Positions 35,086 through 45,907 of a stretch of 64,000 nt of DNA are shown in pieces; the stretch's first letter is position 1; every line of letters begins with the position of its first letter. Position numbers and translations under genes: made by a program. This DNA is from Margaritispora aquatica (lineage: Eukaryota > Ascomycota > Leotiomycetes > Helotiales > Discinellaceae). The notes under the pieces are model-generated. The model was not told the DNA's origin, searched no databases, and saw only the letters and a program-made list of their open reading frames with translations. The stretch covers positions 1,364,001 to 1,428,000 of the forward strand of contig VJWN01000006.1 in the NCBI GenBank assembly GCA_007644065.1, read 5' to 3'.

Positions 35086-36518
35086 TATGGTGTCTTTGTT
35101 GAATAACCTTAATCTTCCAGAGAACGTATATGGGAAAATCTATGTCGAAATATATAAGCAAGTAGAAGAGATTCTTTGCTTGTTACTTTGTAGTTGCTAG
35201 GTAGGTAGTTTGTAAAGAGTCACAGCCTTGCTATGAATTTTCCAGGGCTGCATCCGTCAATCGGCCTCCTCCTTTGGTGGGGTCAAATTGCCCCTCATCA
35301 TCCGATCCCATCATCACCACCACCACATCCTTGTCTTTGCAGCTTAACTTCAAACCTAAATTTTTACTGATCAGACGTTCACTCTCTTTGGGGAAAAAAC
35401 ATCCAGACCGTGTACTAGAGTCAAAATCCATAAAGTCATCCTAATCAGCAAGTGAAGAGTGATTAGAATGTGATTTAATATTTAGCTGTAGATAGCACCT
35501 TTTGTCTACACTAGCTAGGAGAGAAGTTTAGACAACTAGATAGAACAGACAAATGATATCTCGCGTCATTTCCTATATTTTCCTATGGCTCAAACATTGT
35601 CTAAATTCTTACTTTTGTAAGGAGGGCATGGTTTACTTGCCGGCCATTTATCGTGTGCTTCTGATACAGCACAGCCAATAACTTCTCAAATGGCTATGGA
35701 AGACACGATGTTTTGCATTTTTATTGGTTATGATGCTAGACATTCAAGTTGACCAAAATTCGTCTTCGTCAAGGCCCTAGTATAATTGTCTAAGCATTGT
35801 AGGTATATAAGGGATCCTTTTCTAGCTCCTCTTTTTGTGGACTCTCTGATATATATAAATATAAGATCTAAGCACATTCCAATGTGTTATTCCGATATTT
35901 TATCCAACGATATTACTGTCTTCGACGATGACAAATTTCGACAGCCTCGATTGTGGATATACAAGATGTCTGGCTTATGTAGTTGTGAAAATCTCATAGT
36001 CTCCAATACCGACATATATAGCACTAACTCACATTGTTGCTTTGGTGATTCCATAGTGCATTACCTTCTTATTTGGATGCTTGTTGGTCTCAACACTTGA
36101 AACCTTCGCAAGACGCATGAAGTTTGATGTCAAGAGACTATCAAATTCAATGTACATGATATATAGAGTACAAACTATTTTATTTTCATTTGGACAAGTT
36201 TACACTCTGACACTCAACTAAGATGGTTAAAATAATCTGCTTATAAGCTTAAGCGAAACAATCGACTTTGCCTTATCATGGAGACGATTTGTATGCTAAC
36301 CTTATTAAAAACCCAAATCTCGCTTCACTATTGAAATGTGCGTATAAACTAAGTGATTTTACTTGTGTTACAAGAGGCCACTATTTAGAAATCCCTATGC
36401 TGTAATATCCAACTGTCTAATTTGTAACATTATCATAACACTTTGGGGCGGAAATTGGTTTAGGATAGGAATTTGCTATCAATCCCAACTAGGTACAGAT
36501 CCCTACTTGGGGCTATCA
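35086..36518. other. intergenic region HOM2/RutA-like gene
   Basis: HOM2 promoter on the left, 3' untranslated region of the RutA-like gene on the right. AT-rich, especially 35500-36500. A 66-codon minus ORF at 35231-35431 lies in the HOM2 upstream region but has no resemblance to a known protein. Confidence 0.45.
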
Positions 36519-37822
36519 TTATCCCTCCTTCGCAGCAGCCAACTCTCTAACAACATTAACCCGACACCTCATCAACGGCTGAATCTTGGTCCCAAAGTCC
36601 TCAACGCCCTTCACAAAATCATCAAAAGTAAGCATAACACCCTTTATCGGCATTTCCGCAACCTGATCCAGCATCCTCGCAACACTCTCCCACGACCCCA
36701 CCAGCGTCGCCATATTCCCATTCGCCCTCGTGCCCTGCGCCAGCCGCTTCGCCGTCGACGACGCATCGGCCCCGACGTCCTTGCCACTCTGGCTGCGCAC
36801 CCACGCCATGGCCTCAAGATCCGTGCCTTGGTTGTAGAGCTCGAACTTGGCGTGCGCGGCCTCATCCGTAGCGTCCGCGATGATCATGAAGAGCACGAGG
36901 GCGCCGACGTCGCGGTTCGAGACCGCAGCGGCGGAGACGAGCCGCTCGTTGGCGTCCTGGAAGGCGAGAGGTGTGTTGATTCCCGTGGCGCTGGTGAAAT
37001 TGTAGTCGCAGAATTGGGCGGCAAATTTGGTGCCTAGATAGTGGAGTAAGTGTGGTTAGAATCTTTTTGTGTATATGGCAAGGTGTGATAAATTACCCTT
37101 CTCGCTTGTTCCAGCAGCGATGATCTTGATCTCAGATGAAGGCTTAGGTAAGAGTTTGCAATCATTCATTGTGAAATGCTTCCCCTTGAAGTTTGAAACA
37201 CCTTTGCTCCAAAGGTCCTTCATCACCTGAACATATTCCGTAGCATACTCATACCGGTAACTATACAAAATGGGTTAGTTCTCACCGCACATCACATTGC
37301 CACCCTCATCCCAACTCACCCAAAATACTCATCTCCAGGCCACAAGCCCATCTGCTCATACTCAGCCGTCTGCCATCCGGTCACAATATTAATGCCGAAC
37401 CTCCCAGGGGCAATCGAGTCAATAGTCGACGCCATGCGTGCAACGATTGCTGGCGGTAGCACAAGAATAGGCGTCGAAGCGAAGATCTTGATCTTCTTGG
37501 TCACGGCCGCAAGGCCGGCCATCAGAGTGAAGGACTCGAGGTTGTAGTCCCAGTGCTCGGTCACTCCGCCGTAGCCACGCATTTTAATCATTGAAAGTGC
37601 GAAATCGAACCCATACTTTTCGGCGTTGACGACGATCTCTTTGTTGAGCTCGAATGTTGGCTTGTATTTGGGTGATGTCGTGGACATGATCCAGCCTGAA
37701 TTTCACAGTAGGGTTGATTAGCGCCATTATGTCTAGATGTTTTGGAGAGTGGGTGTGAGGAAGCTACCATTATTTCCAATTGGAATAAACACGCCGACTT
37801 GCATGTCTTTGGTTGCCGACAT
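36519..37822 (-). CDS. RutA-like flavin-dependent monooxygenase (luciferase-like family)
   Basis: Member of the bacterial luciferase-like FMN monooxygenase family, closest by eye to RutA, which opens the uracil ring in the bacterial Rut pathway. Four exons: 37768-37822, 37320-37695, 37097-37260 and 36519-37033, giving 369 residues. The match runs end to end: [15 protein letters not shown], then [84 protein letters not shown] and [10 protein letters not shown]. The length equals bacterial RutA. Three introns with fungal signals show that it is a resident nuclear gene. No flavin reductase partner is nearby. The substrate in this organism is inference; pyrimidine oxidation is the best guess. Confidence 0.85.
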
Positions 37823-38537
37823 AATAGAGGGATGAGTGTAAGATGCAGGATAATTAAATACTATATCGAATAGGTATAAGCTTCTAAATAAAAAATAAGG
37901 AAGTAAAAGAAGGCTTGCGAATACATGATGGCTAGTTGAAGCTGTATATATCTAAGATAAGCGAGCACCCACTTTCAAGTGAACAATTAAGAGAGGACTC
38001 CCTCTCATATCAACGATTCACGAGGTAGCCCGCTAGCAAACCAATGACATACATCCACGCAGAGTCGTCGCTCATGTCCTTATCAGATGGCCTTCTCGGT
38101 CTTCCGGCAAGACTGCGTAGTGCGTCTGAAAGCTCACTGCAAGAGTGGGCTCAGAGACCCTCTGGTTTCCCTCTTGACAGATTATCAGGAAGATGCGCTA
38201 AAGCTAAGAAGCTACAGTACGACGACTATTATCTTCATTCAATGGTTGCCTTTATGGATGGTTGGACATCTTCTGAGGAAAAGAGTTGCATAAGGCAACT
38301 AACTTGTGTGCCGTCACTGCGTTTGGCGATTGGTTTTATGGAGGGTCTTCGCTTGGAGAGAAGGAAACTCGTGAACACATACTTCCGGTGATTGTATCGA
38401 GGTTTGGCAGGTAAAATGACTCTGGCGCACCACAGATGGCGTAAATCTCGATGACAAAAAGATTAGGATTGACAAGCCGGAAGGCTGTCAGGGGAGTGGT
38501 ACATTTCTCTATATTATGTATACAATGCTTCGCCATC
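37823..38537. other. intergenic region RutA-like gene/KPR-like gene
   Basis: Promoter of the RutA-like gene and 3' untranslated region of the ketopantoate-reductase-like gene. A 115-codon plus-strand ORF (38044-38391) has no family resemblance and I do not accept it. Confidence 0.4.
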
Positions 38538-40394
38538 TTACACTTTCCCATCGTCATCATCCATGATCCCAGGTCTATTCCTGTGCTCAAAAGGTATAAA
38601 GTTCCTCGCCACTCTGCTATAATACTGCTGCTTAGCCTCAACCTGAAGCATCAAAGCCCCCAGCACCGGTGCCTGTATCCTGTACTTTTTCGCCTTGTTC
38701 AAAAGGAATCCCGAGTAAAACTCCATTCCACTTCTGATACGTCCTTGCTTCGTCTCAGCCAGGTAGTCCGTCTCTTTCTCGCCCATACTTTTCAAAATGG
38801 TGTATGCTCGAGCTTGAAGCTTCGCCACAGAGAAATCTTGCTTCACGTTCGGCATATTCCTGAGTTCTGGGAGCTCCTGGATAATGAGAGATATTTCTGT
38901 AAGAACAATCGCCATGTATTGAGAAATTTTGTAATTAAACAAAAGTTCTTCACATTTGAGTTCGAAGGCTACGGAAACCGAATCGATCAAAGCGTGCATC
39001 GCCAAGTTCAAGAGTTGCTTGCGATAAAAACTTTTATGCCCAAGCATTTGTGTGTTCATGTCAGTTGCTTGAAGGAGTGATGCAGCAAGGGATTTGGCCG
39101 TGAGTGGCCAACTGAAGTCTGCCCTTGATATTGTAAGATTGGTATCCTCAAACGTTTTCCCGCTGTCTCGTGGAAGCTTTGTGCATGTCAGCTGTCCAGA
39201 TTTGGTTTCTGCAACATCATGACGGTTTCTTCCAGCTTCGAGCACGTGAGACAAGCTTGCCAACATGTAATTTGGTCTCTCCTTAGGATCTGGGAATAGG
39301 ACTCTATTGACCTTTTCGGCAATGCCAAGACCATTTTGACAAAAGCATATAGTGGACTCAGGTCGGAGCCGATGAACAACCCTGCTCAGTGAAGACAGAA
39401 TAATCCCAGGGCTCGATGTGATGAACAAGATATCAATCACTGAATCTGGAGGCTCAGAGGTATGTTCCAAATGCTCGCCAAAGCGTCTGTAAGCTGGACG
39501 GTCAGGATTGTCGTGGTCTTGGTCTATTGCAGTAGACTCGATCGAAAATCCTGCTATCGTTTGCATCTCAGCTCCGCGAAGCAATCGAATTGATTGTCCC
39601 TCATCATGCCAGTCCTGCATATGGAGTGGCCGATCCATGAGGAGAGTGACTGGTGTTCCACTATTCCGTAGAGATTGAGCAATAAAATTGCCAAATTTGT
39701 TCACTCCCATGATATGCACTGTCCTGGGGGCGAACTCAACTAATGGAGCTTCATTTGCCGAACCCCCCCAGTCCTCAGTCTCTTGTACTTGATCAATTAC
39801 TTTCAACCAATCTTCCGGGTTTGGAGGATCCTCTGAGCTGACATCTTGTTGTGGTTGGATGTCTATGTCTGACGCGAAAGTTTCGAATGCTGGACGTGCA
39901 GAATCTCGCGCCTTTGGTACTGTATCCGTTTTGATTAATCCAGGTTGAAGATCTGAGTCCTTGTGTGATGCTGGCCTTCCATCCATATGTAGCTCCAATT
40001 GTGAAGCTTCAGCAGCTGATCGACCACTCTCACCATAGTTTTGCACTTCATCCACTGCCTGGAACGAAGGCTGGGGATTCCACAAAGATTCTTTGTCCAG
40101 TAAAACTTCAGGTCGCCTTTCTCCCTCTGTTGAATCTTGTATCCTAGCTGCAATTCCATTTTCAGAACTGCCACGAATGTGACTCCGCTGTCTCGCAACT
40201 CCTTCTTCCACCCCTTTCACTCCCACCTGACCATAATATCTCTTACAACTCCTCCATCTCCTCTCAACTTGCATGGCCACCCGGCCCTCATATGTGTTAT
40301 CGAGTCGCCATATCGCGGCGTTCCGATGTATCCTTTGAAGCACCCGCCCCAAGGGACGGCCGCAGATTGGAAGAGACAGGATGAACACTCTCAA
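38538..40394 (-). CDS. ketopantoate reductase-like (ApbA/PanE) protein, probably mitochondrial
   Basis: Single exon of 618 residues. The C-terminal 390 residues resemble the two-domain ketopantoate reductase fold (NADPH-dependent reduction of 2-dehydropantoate in pantothenate synthesis). The Rossmann start is RTVHIMGVNKFGNFIAQSLR near residue 230, and a helical C-terminal domain begins with FYRKQLLNLAMHALIDSVSV. The first 230 residues are extra; the leader is arginine-rich and poor in acids (RVFILSLPICGRPLGRVLQR), which suggests mitochondrial import. The glycine motif is G-V-N-K-F-G instead of GxGxxG. The K/N pair of the active helix is partly kept, but the second asparagine of the usual N-x3-N-P-L-T pattern is His. 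It could be a non-catalytic relative, such as the yeast Cbs2-type mitochondrial translation activators. The call is by family only. Confidence 0.75.
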   Translation of the reverse strand: MRVFILSLPICGRPLGRVLQRIHRNAAIWRLDNTYEGRVAMQVERRWRSCKRYYGQVGVKGVEEGVARQRSHIRGSSENGIAARIQDSTEGERRPEVLLDKESLWNPQPSFQAVDEVQNYGESGRSAAEASQLELHMDGRPASHKDSDLQPGLIKTDTVPKARDSARPAFETFASDIDIQPQQDVSSEDPPNPEDWLKVIDQVQETEDWGGSANEAPLVEFAPRTVHIMGVNKFGNFIAQSLRNSGTPVTLLMDRPLHMQDWHDEGQSIRLLRGAEMQTIAGFSIESTAIDQDHDNPDRPAYRRFGEHLEHTSEPPDSVIDILFITSSPGIILSSLSRVVHRLRPESTICFCQNGLGIAEKVNRVLFPDPKERPNYMLASLSHVLEAGRNRHDVAETKSGQLTCTKLPRDSGKTFEDTNLTISRADFSWPLTAKSLAASLLQATDMNTQMLGHKSFYRKQLLNLAMHALIDSVSVAFELKCEELLFNYKISQYMAIVLTEISLIIQELPELRNMPNVKQDFSVAKLQARAYTILKSMGEKETDYLAETKQGRIRSGMEFYSGFLLNKAKKYRIQAPVLGALMLQVEAKQQYYSRVARNFIPFEHRNRPGIMDDDDGKV

Positions 40395-40952
40395 TGGTTA
40401 AGGACTCATGGCAGATAAAAAGCTGCTTCCAAACCTCCACCTTCCAGATGGCGTTTGATGCGCGCCCCGAATCAAGATGGTAACCAGGCGTTAGGTAAAC
40501 ATACAGGCGAAGGAGAAAGCTGTGGCAATGGAAGTCCAAGGAGATAAATAAAGCCAAGTTAATGTGTATCAATCAAAGGAGGCGAATTGAAGAGGAAAGT
40601 CGTAATGCTGAATCGTATTCGTGATCGATTTGAAGGCGAGAGTAATGTACAAGAAGATTATTGTACAGTGGACAGCAGTCTCAAAGGCAAAAAAATGTCT
40701 TTGACGTCTCGATCTGTTCGGACTGCCAAAATTTCCCAAAAGTACGGAGGTCCAAAGCACAAATTCGCGGATCCTATCCCAGTTTAGTATCCCTGCACAT
40801 TTTAGCTCAACTTTCAGTCAGTGACTGGTAATGGATACCAAAAAATATACCAAAAACTCAAAACCGAGCATTTGGAAGGGTCAGCCGAATTTATAGCTAA
40901 TCCAATTCGTTGCACCACTTCAAAACTTCAACAACCACACAATTTGTTCTAT
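40395..40952. promoter_or_regulatory. shared divergent promoter region KPR-like/LRP1
   Basis: Spacer of 558 bases between two divergent genes. It must hold both promoters. Short ORFs inside have no support. No specific factor site recognised. Confidence 0.45.
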
Positions 40953-41730
40953 ATGGATACCACCAAGGTGCTGTCGCTCCTAGAGCAGCTAGACGATGAT
41001 GTTGACGATTTGGAGGAGGCTCTTGCCCCTCTATTGAAGACTGCACTGTCAGAATCATCTTCCAAACTTCCTTTGTTAGACAAAGCTAAGCTTTATGTTC
41101 TCGTCACCTATGCAATTGAATCTGTGCTATTTTGTAGGTTGCAAGCTCTGAATCGATTCTTCCCAGCTAACATGACATCTAGCATATCTGCGACTCAATG
41201 GTGTCAATGCCAAAGAGCATCCCGTTTTCCTTGAACTCACAAGAGTGAAGCAGTATTTTGAAAAGATCAAGAATGCCGAGTTTCCACCTGAGAGGACTAT
41301 GGCGGTGGATAAGTCAGCTGCGGCTAGATTCATTAAAGCTGGTCTGGTTAGTAATTAGACACCTCCTCATCCTCCCAGTCTGTCTAATTGCCAATAGGCT
41401 GGAAATGACAAGTACGATCTCGAGAAAGCAGAACGGCAAGCTAAAGAACGGGCGAAGGCGCATATCAAATTCGAGGATACACCCAACAATGTTGCAAAGA
41501 AGCGGAAGGTCGAAGCTGCTCCAGAACAGGTAGAGGACGATTCAGACAGTTCAAGTTCAGAATCGGAATCGCCAATCGAAACACCCCAACCTCAAACATC
41601 TGCGCCCAAGAAGAAGAGGAAGGTAGAGAAGTCCGTCTCGGCACCAAATTCAGGATCTTCGACTCCTCCGAAAGAATTGAAGAAAAAGAACAAGAAGACT
41701 CGCAGCAAGAAAAAGGCGAAGGATACTTGA
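40953..41730 (+). CDS. LRP1: exosome-associated factor Lrp1/Rrp47 (C1D family)
   Basis: Nuclear cofactor of the Rrp6-containing RNA exosome; it binds structured RNA and is needed for 3' processing of 5.8S rRNA, snRNA and snoRNA. Three exons: 40953-41133, 41183-41346 and 41398-41730, giving 225 residues. The Sas10/C1D domain spans about residues 5-105: LLEQLDDDVDDLEEALAPLL, then KAKLYVLVTYAIESVLF, SYLRLNGVNAKEHPVFLELT, and RVKQYFEKIKNAE. The tail is Ser/Glu-rich and then strongly basic (APKKKRKVEK; KKKNKKTRSKKKAK), fitting nuclear import and RNA binding. Introns are 49 and 51 bases with GTAGGT and GTTAGT donors. Confidence 0.92.
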
Positions 41731-42409
41731 GGAAGAAACGAACATTTCGGCATAGAAAATTCACGATATGGAGTTTTTATGAGCATTTTCAGAGGCGTTT
41801 GGAAGGACAAAATACCATGGGAAGGATTGGTCTGGCGTTAGCATACAAGCGAAGTTCTACTTCAGAATCAAAGATTCGTTACAGATTACTGTATAACAAG
41901 TGAGGGAAGTTCATCGGACCTACTCCATATGGTCTTGGCTAGTGAGCAGCAATTAGGTAGTTTATGAATAACAAACCAGTTGTGCTTCCTCTGGCTACTT
42001 TTCTCTCATTGATCACAAAATGCAAGTGTTTTTTCTCCTTGTTAAAGAATTCTTGATCCATATATATTTACCCACTATTGCGTACCTATCCAGCCAAGGT
42101 GATTTGATGTTTATTTGTGCAATTTGGCAGTTACAGTATCGTATTCATGCCTTTCCTAGCCAATTGATCATAAACCAAATACTTCGGGCTGTTTAAATCC
42201 GTCATTCGGAGCCGGATGGCAAAATTACCTCCTTCCTACCAATCAAGTCATCAGCAATGTGCACACACCTAAAAAGTCTAAGCAAGCCGAGGAGCTTCCA
42301 TCTGGCTCTCTTTCACATCAACAACATTGCAACTATCCAATTCTCATACAACATCTACCTACGCCACACACTCGAATCCTCTCCACAAAACATCAAAACT
42401 CTATACAAC
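41731..42409. other. intergenic region LRP1/MIX17
   Basis: LRP1 3' untranslated region, then AT-rich DNA, then the C/A-rich leader of MIX17. No other gene seen. Confidence 0.45.
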
Positions 42410-42926
42410 ATGCCTCGTCAAGGAAGATCCGGAGGTGGCTCCCGTGCCCCTTCTCGCCCAACAGTTGCGCCTCAACGACCAGCACCACAGCAAACCCGCC
42501 CAGCAACTACAGCTGCAGCACCTCCAGCGGCTCCGCCAGTCCAGCAACAAGCAGGATCTCAAGGCCCTGGTCTCTTCGGCCAGATGGCTAGCACAGCTGC
42601 GTGAGTATACTGTTCAGAGGCGCATTCTGTCCAGATCGCAAGGGGCTGACGAAGATATATGCAGTGGTGTCGCAGTAGGAAGCTCAATTGGTCATGCCAT
42701 CGGTGGTTTCTTCGGAGGTGGCTCTTCTGCCCCTGCTGCAGCAGAACCAGCTCAGGACAACAGTGTCGCCTCCCAGGGAACTGCTAACCAGTCTAACAAC
42801 TGGGGCGCAAAGAGCTGCGAGGTTGATGCTAAGCAGTTCACTAAGTGCTTGGATGAGAACAGCGGAAACATGCAGATCTGCGGATGGTACTTGGAGCAGT
42901 TGAAGGCATGCCAGAACGCTGCGTAA
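42410..42926 (+). CDS. MIX17: twin CX9C mitochondrial protein Mix17 (CHCHD2/10 family)
   Basis: Small mitochondrial intermembrane-space protein of the CHCHD2/CHCHD10 family, imported and oxidised by the Mia40 relay. Exons: 42410-42600 and 42665-42926, giving 150 residues. The N-terminus is basic and rich in Pro/Ala/Gln (MPRQGRSGGGSRAPSRP). The hydrophobic conserved stretch after the intron is AGVAVGSSIGHAIGGFFGGG near residues 64-84. The C-terminal CHCH domain has both CX9C motifs: CEVDAKQFTKC and CGWYLEQLKAC. The intron has a GTGAGT donor and a TGCAG acceptor and falls just before the glycine-rich segment. Confidence 0.94.
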
Positions 42927-45140
42927 GTTCACTCATTTCACATTTCTACTACTTCTAGAATTTCTCTGGAACATTTCTTGTACACGGAAACGTGGGCACC
43001 ATCATGAACAAATTCATTTTTACACTTCTCCAATTAGACGAAGTAGTTAACTAACTCGATTTGCGAACTACAGTAGCCAGTACTAAGTTCGCCGCGAAGA
43101 TGTACGATACACATGGTTGGGACTGCATTGGGCTGGCGAATATCAAAATGTAATATAACCAGGCATCAAGGCCATCGCTCCTCTCTCCATTTTCAATGAA
43201 AGCATGGTCTCGTTTGCTTCGAAAAGCTTTAGCGAGTTCACTGTCACACCCAAATAATAAAATCATAACATCGAAGTATTCAGCAATGAGCTCGGCCGGC
43301 ATCGTTTCTGTGCATTGATTGCAGATTTGTTCCGAGCTTTGTCGGTTCAAGGTTAATCTTCGAACCAAGATCTGATGACAGACGAATAATGATCGGCTGC
43401 AGACTAATCGTTTTGACGATGTGATTAAATTAAGACTCAACTGATAGCATCTCGCAGGAAATCTGTTCACGTTAGCTCCACCCGATCTATGGCTCTCGTA
43501 AAGTCTAACTCCGTAGGACTTGGATCGCATCGTGCCTGCCTTGTCTCATTGACCTGATTAACCTCTCACTCATGATTTCAAATGTCATTCAAAAGCCATT
43601 TGGAGGTTAGGACTATTGCAGAAGCCATCCGGCTACACACGTAGCGTAGTCTCAATGAGCTGAATTTAAGCGAAGCTGCATAGTTATGAGTCTTTATATC
43701 ATCATCCTGTCGATGAGTATCTGATCTTGAGCATTTGTTTGCTTGATTCTGTATCGAAGAAAAAATGATGGAGTGAGGATGTATTGATTTTATCTTGCAT
43801 CTCGTCTGATTACCTTCATCATCTGAACAACGGTCCTATCTCTTATTTCTTCTTCGACTTTAAACAACCTTGCGAGAATCATAGACTCTCGGAATTTCAT
43901 CAATGTGGTCGTACAATAAGCTCCTTTCAATTTCTCTGTACCAACTGCTGCCGAGGCCGGTTGCCAAGAAGCAATTTCGAAGTGATTTGTCACATTTGAA
44001 TGCCAGACTACCACACCAGCGACACGTTCAACAACAACGTTGCACAACTAGCGAAAACTGCGATTTATGCTCGCACACAAGCAGCTTGAGATCTGGATGC
44101 TGTCTTTGGGGAAAGATAGTTCTCGTCCTGAGCGCATCCCGTGCCATGGGGGCGTTTGGCTTTGACACTGTTCTCGGACTCTTCTTGACAAAGCCAATCA
44201 ATGCCACGAGCAGCGACGCATGATTGCCATGTTTATTCTTAAAGTCAGTGTGCGGTTTTGCATCATTGCGGAGGTACCTCCTCTGGTGTGTACACTTTAA
44301 TCACTTCAAGAATGCAAAGTTGCTATCAAAATCTTTGAATCTGTTCCCTCCCTTCCTGTAATACTACGCTGTTTTATAGCTTCTCGGGCATTTAATGCAC
44401 CATAATCTGAGATTGAAGAGCCTTGCATTGGGTTGTACACAGATTGGTATGAAAAGTGAACCTGGTTGTCGGTATTGTGAGCAGCATCTGATAGGTGGGA
44501 AGCTGAATGTGATTCCGATATCAGACGCCCGCGTTTTTGCGGCACACACACCTTTTTGGTGTCTTTTGGGATCTGACATGCTGCTTGAAGAATCTCGTCC
44601 AAGGGGTCGATAGACATGCACTGTAACACACCCAAGACTGTTCTCCAAAACCGAGAGCGTGGAAACGTCCCCATTTAGATTTCTCTCCGATCATAATCGC
44701 CGACCTTTCATTCAGTCGATTGACTAACCCATGCTTTTTCTTCTCACGATCTGGGGTAGGCGGGGACAGGATGTCTTTAACGAGTAACGGCACCTCTCTT
44801 CACAATTTACGCCGCTGATGAAGTGGATCCTAGCACAGATTGAACCTCCCCATTGCTTGAGCAAGCATATGCTTGTTCTGTGTGAGGAGGGAAACCAACG
44901 ACTGCCTCAATGTGGAAGTGTCTTCAATCTCAGGAGAGGAGAGGGGTCCAATTTCGCGTGCTTCGAACATTCGTTGCAAGTGTTGCCGATCTTGATATAT
45001 GTTCGACACCCCTCCCGTGCATCAACTATGATCTAGACCACCAACATACTCGTATCAGCACGCAGCCAGGTTAAGAAGAGGCAAGTCATGATCTAATACA
45101 CATGGTACAACATCACTGATTCCAAATAGTCTTGCACAGC
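42927..45140. other. gene-poor region 42.9-45.1 kb
   Basis: MIX17 3' untranslated region followed by about 2 kb with several ORFs of 70-160 codons on both strands. None shows a recognisable domain or supporting splice sites. Confidence 0.4.
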
Positions 45141-45907
45141 ATGTCCAAACTCACTACTGTCGTCAAAACCCTTGATTTGCTCAAGGGCCTTCCAAAAGAC
45201 ATATATCAACCGCTTCCGTGGCCCAAGAAGCTCCTCCTCACGAGACTGGAACGATGCGTTGCCAGAGATATTGTAGAATGGCACGAGTACAAACTCCCTT
45301 GGATCAAGCAGGTCAACAACCAGACTTTGAGCGACCTATGTCACAATGTCATAACCGCCCTGCTCAGTGCAGACCACAAGATTAAGCTTCTCGCATACAT
45401 GATCAAGGGGAATACACAGCTGCCACGAGGAGTCACACATAGACTCATTCTGGTCTGGACGCTCGTCGATATCCAAGATGCATTTGCAGCATTTCAGGTG
45501 ATGCGATCAGATCCCACCATGAATCAATATCACATCCGGGAAATGGCGCTTCGATACCTCGCACTCACATACGAGCTCATGCTTCTATTAGCACAGCTAC
45601 TGTATCCCTCTGAAGCCGACATGCTCTGGTTCTTAGAGTCGTGGGAGTATCTCAAGAAGACCGGGTTGAGAGATTTCGTGTTCGACGGACCCGAGGATTA
45701 TCTCCTCCCTGCGGACCCCACATTGGCGGGTGTGATACCATTTAGCTCTGAAGTACCGATTGAGTACCTCCCTGTTGATGCTGGCCTCCCTATGTACTAT
45801 CGGAATGAAGGTCCTTATGGACCAACGATCTTGAGGAATTATTGCGTCCAAGGTTTGTGGTTTATTGAATTTGGTTTACACAACTCACTAACACAGGGCT
45901 AGCTTGA
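45141..45907 (+). CDS. hypothetical protein, lineage-specific
   Basis: Unrecognised protein of about 250 residues in a gene-poor region. The ORF is open from 45132 to 45902; the ATG at 45141 (MSKLTTVVKTLDLLKGLPKD) is the likelier start. The sequence is helical, rich in Leu, with no signal peptide or clear membrane helix. Reading straight through ends at 45902. A canonical-looking 44-base intron (45853-45896, donor GTTTGT, branch CTAAC just before the ACAG acceptor) would change the end to G-L-A and a stop at 45907. That intron and a length well above the local background argue for a real gene. Function unknown. Confidence 0.4.

Noticed and set aside
38044..38391. 115-codon plus-strand ORF
   Set aside because: No resemblance to known proteins; lies in the spacer after the KPR-like gene with no other support.
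43051..43530. 159-codon minus-strand ORF
   Set aside because: No family resemblance and no promoter or splice evidence; kept out because its length is not far above background.
44306..44793. Two overlapping minus-strand ORFs of 122 and 90 codons that look protein-like
   Set aside because: They are in different frames over the same DNA with no intron that joins them sensibly.
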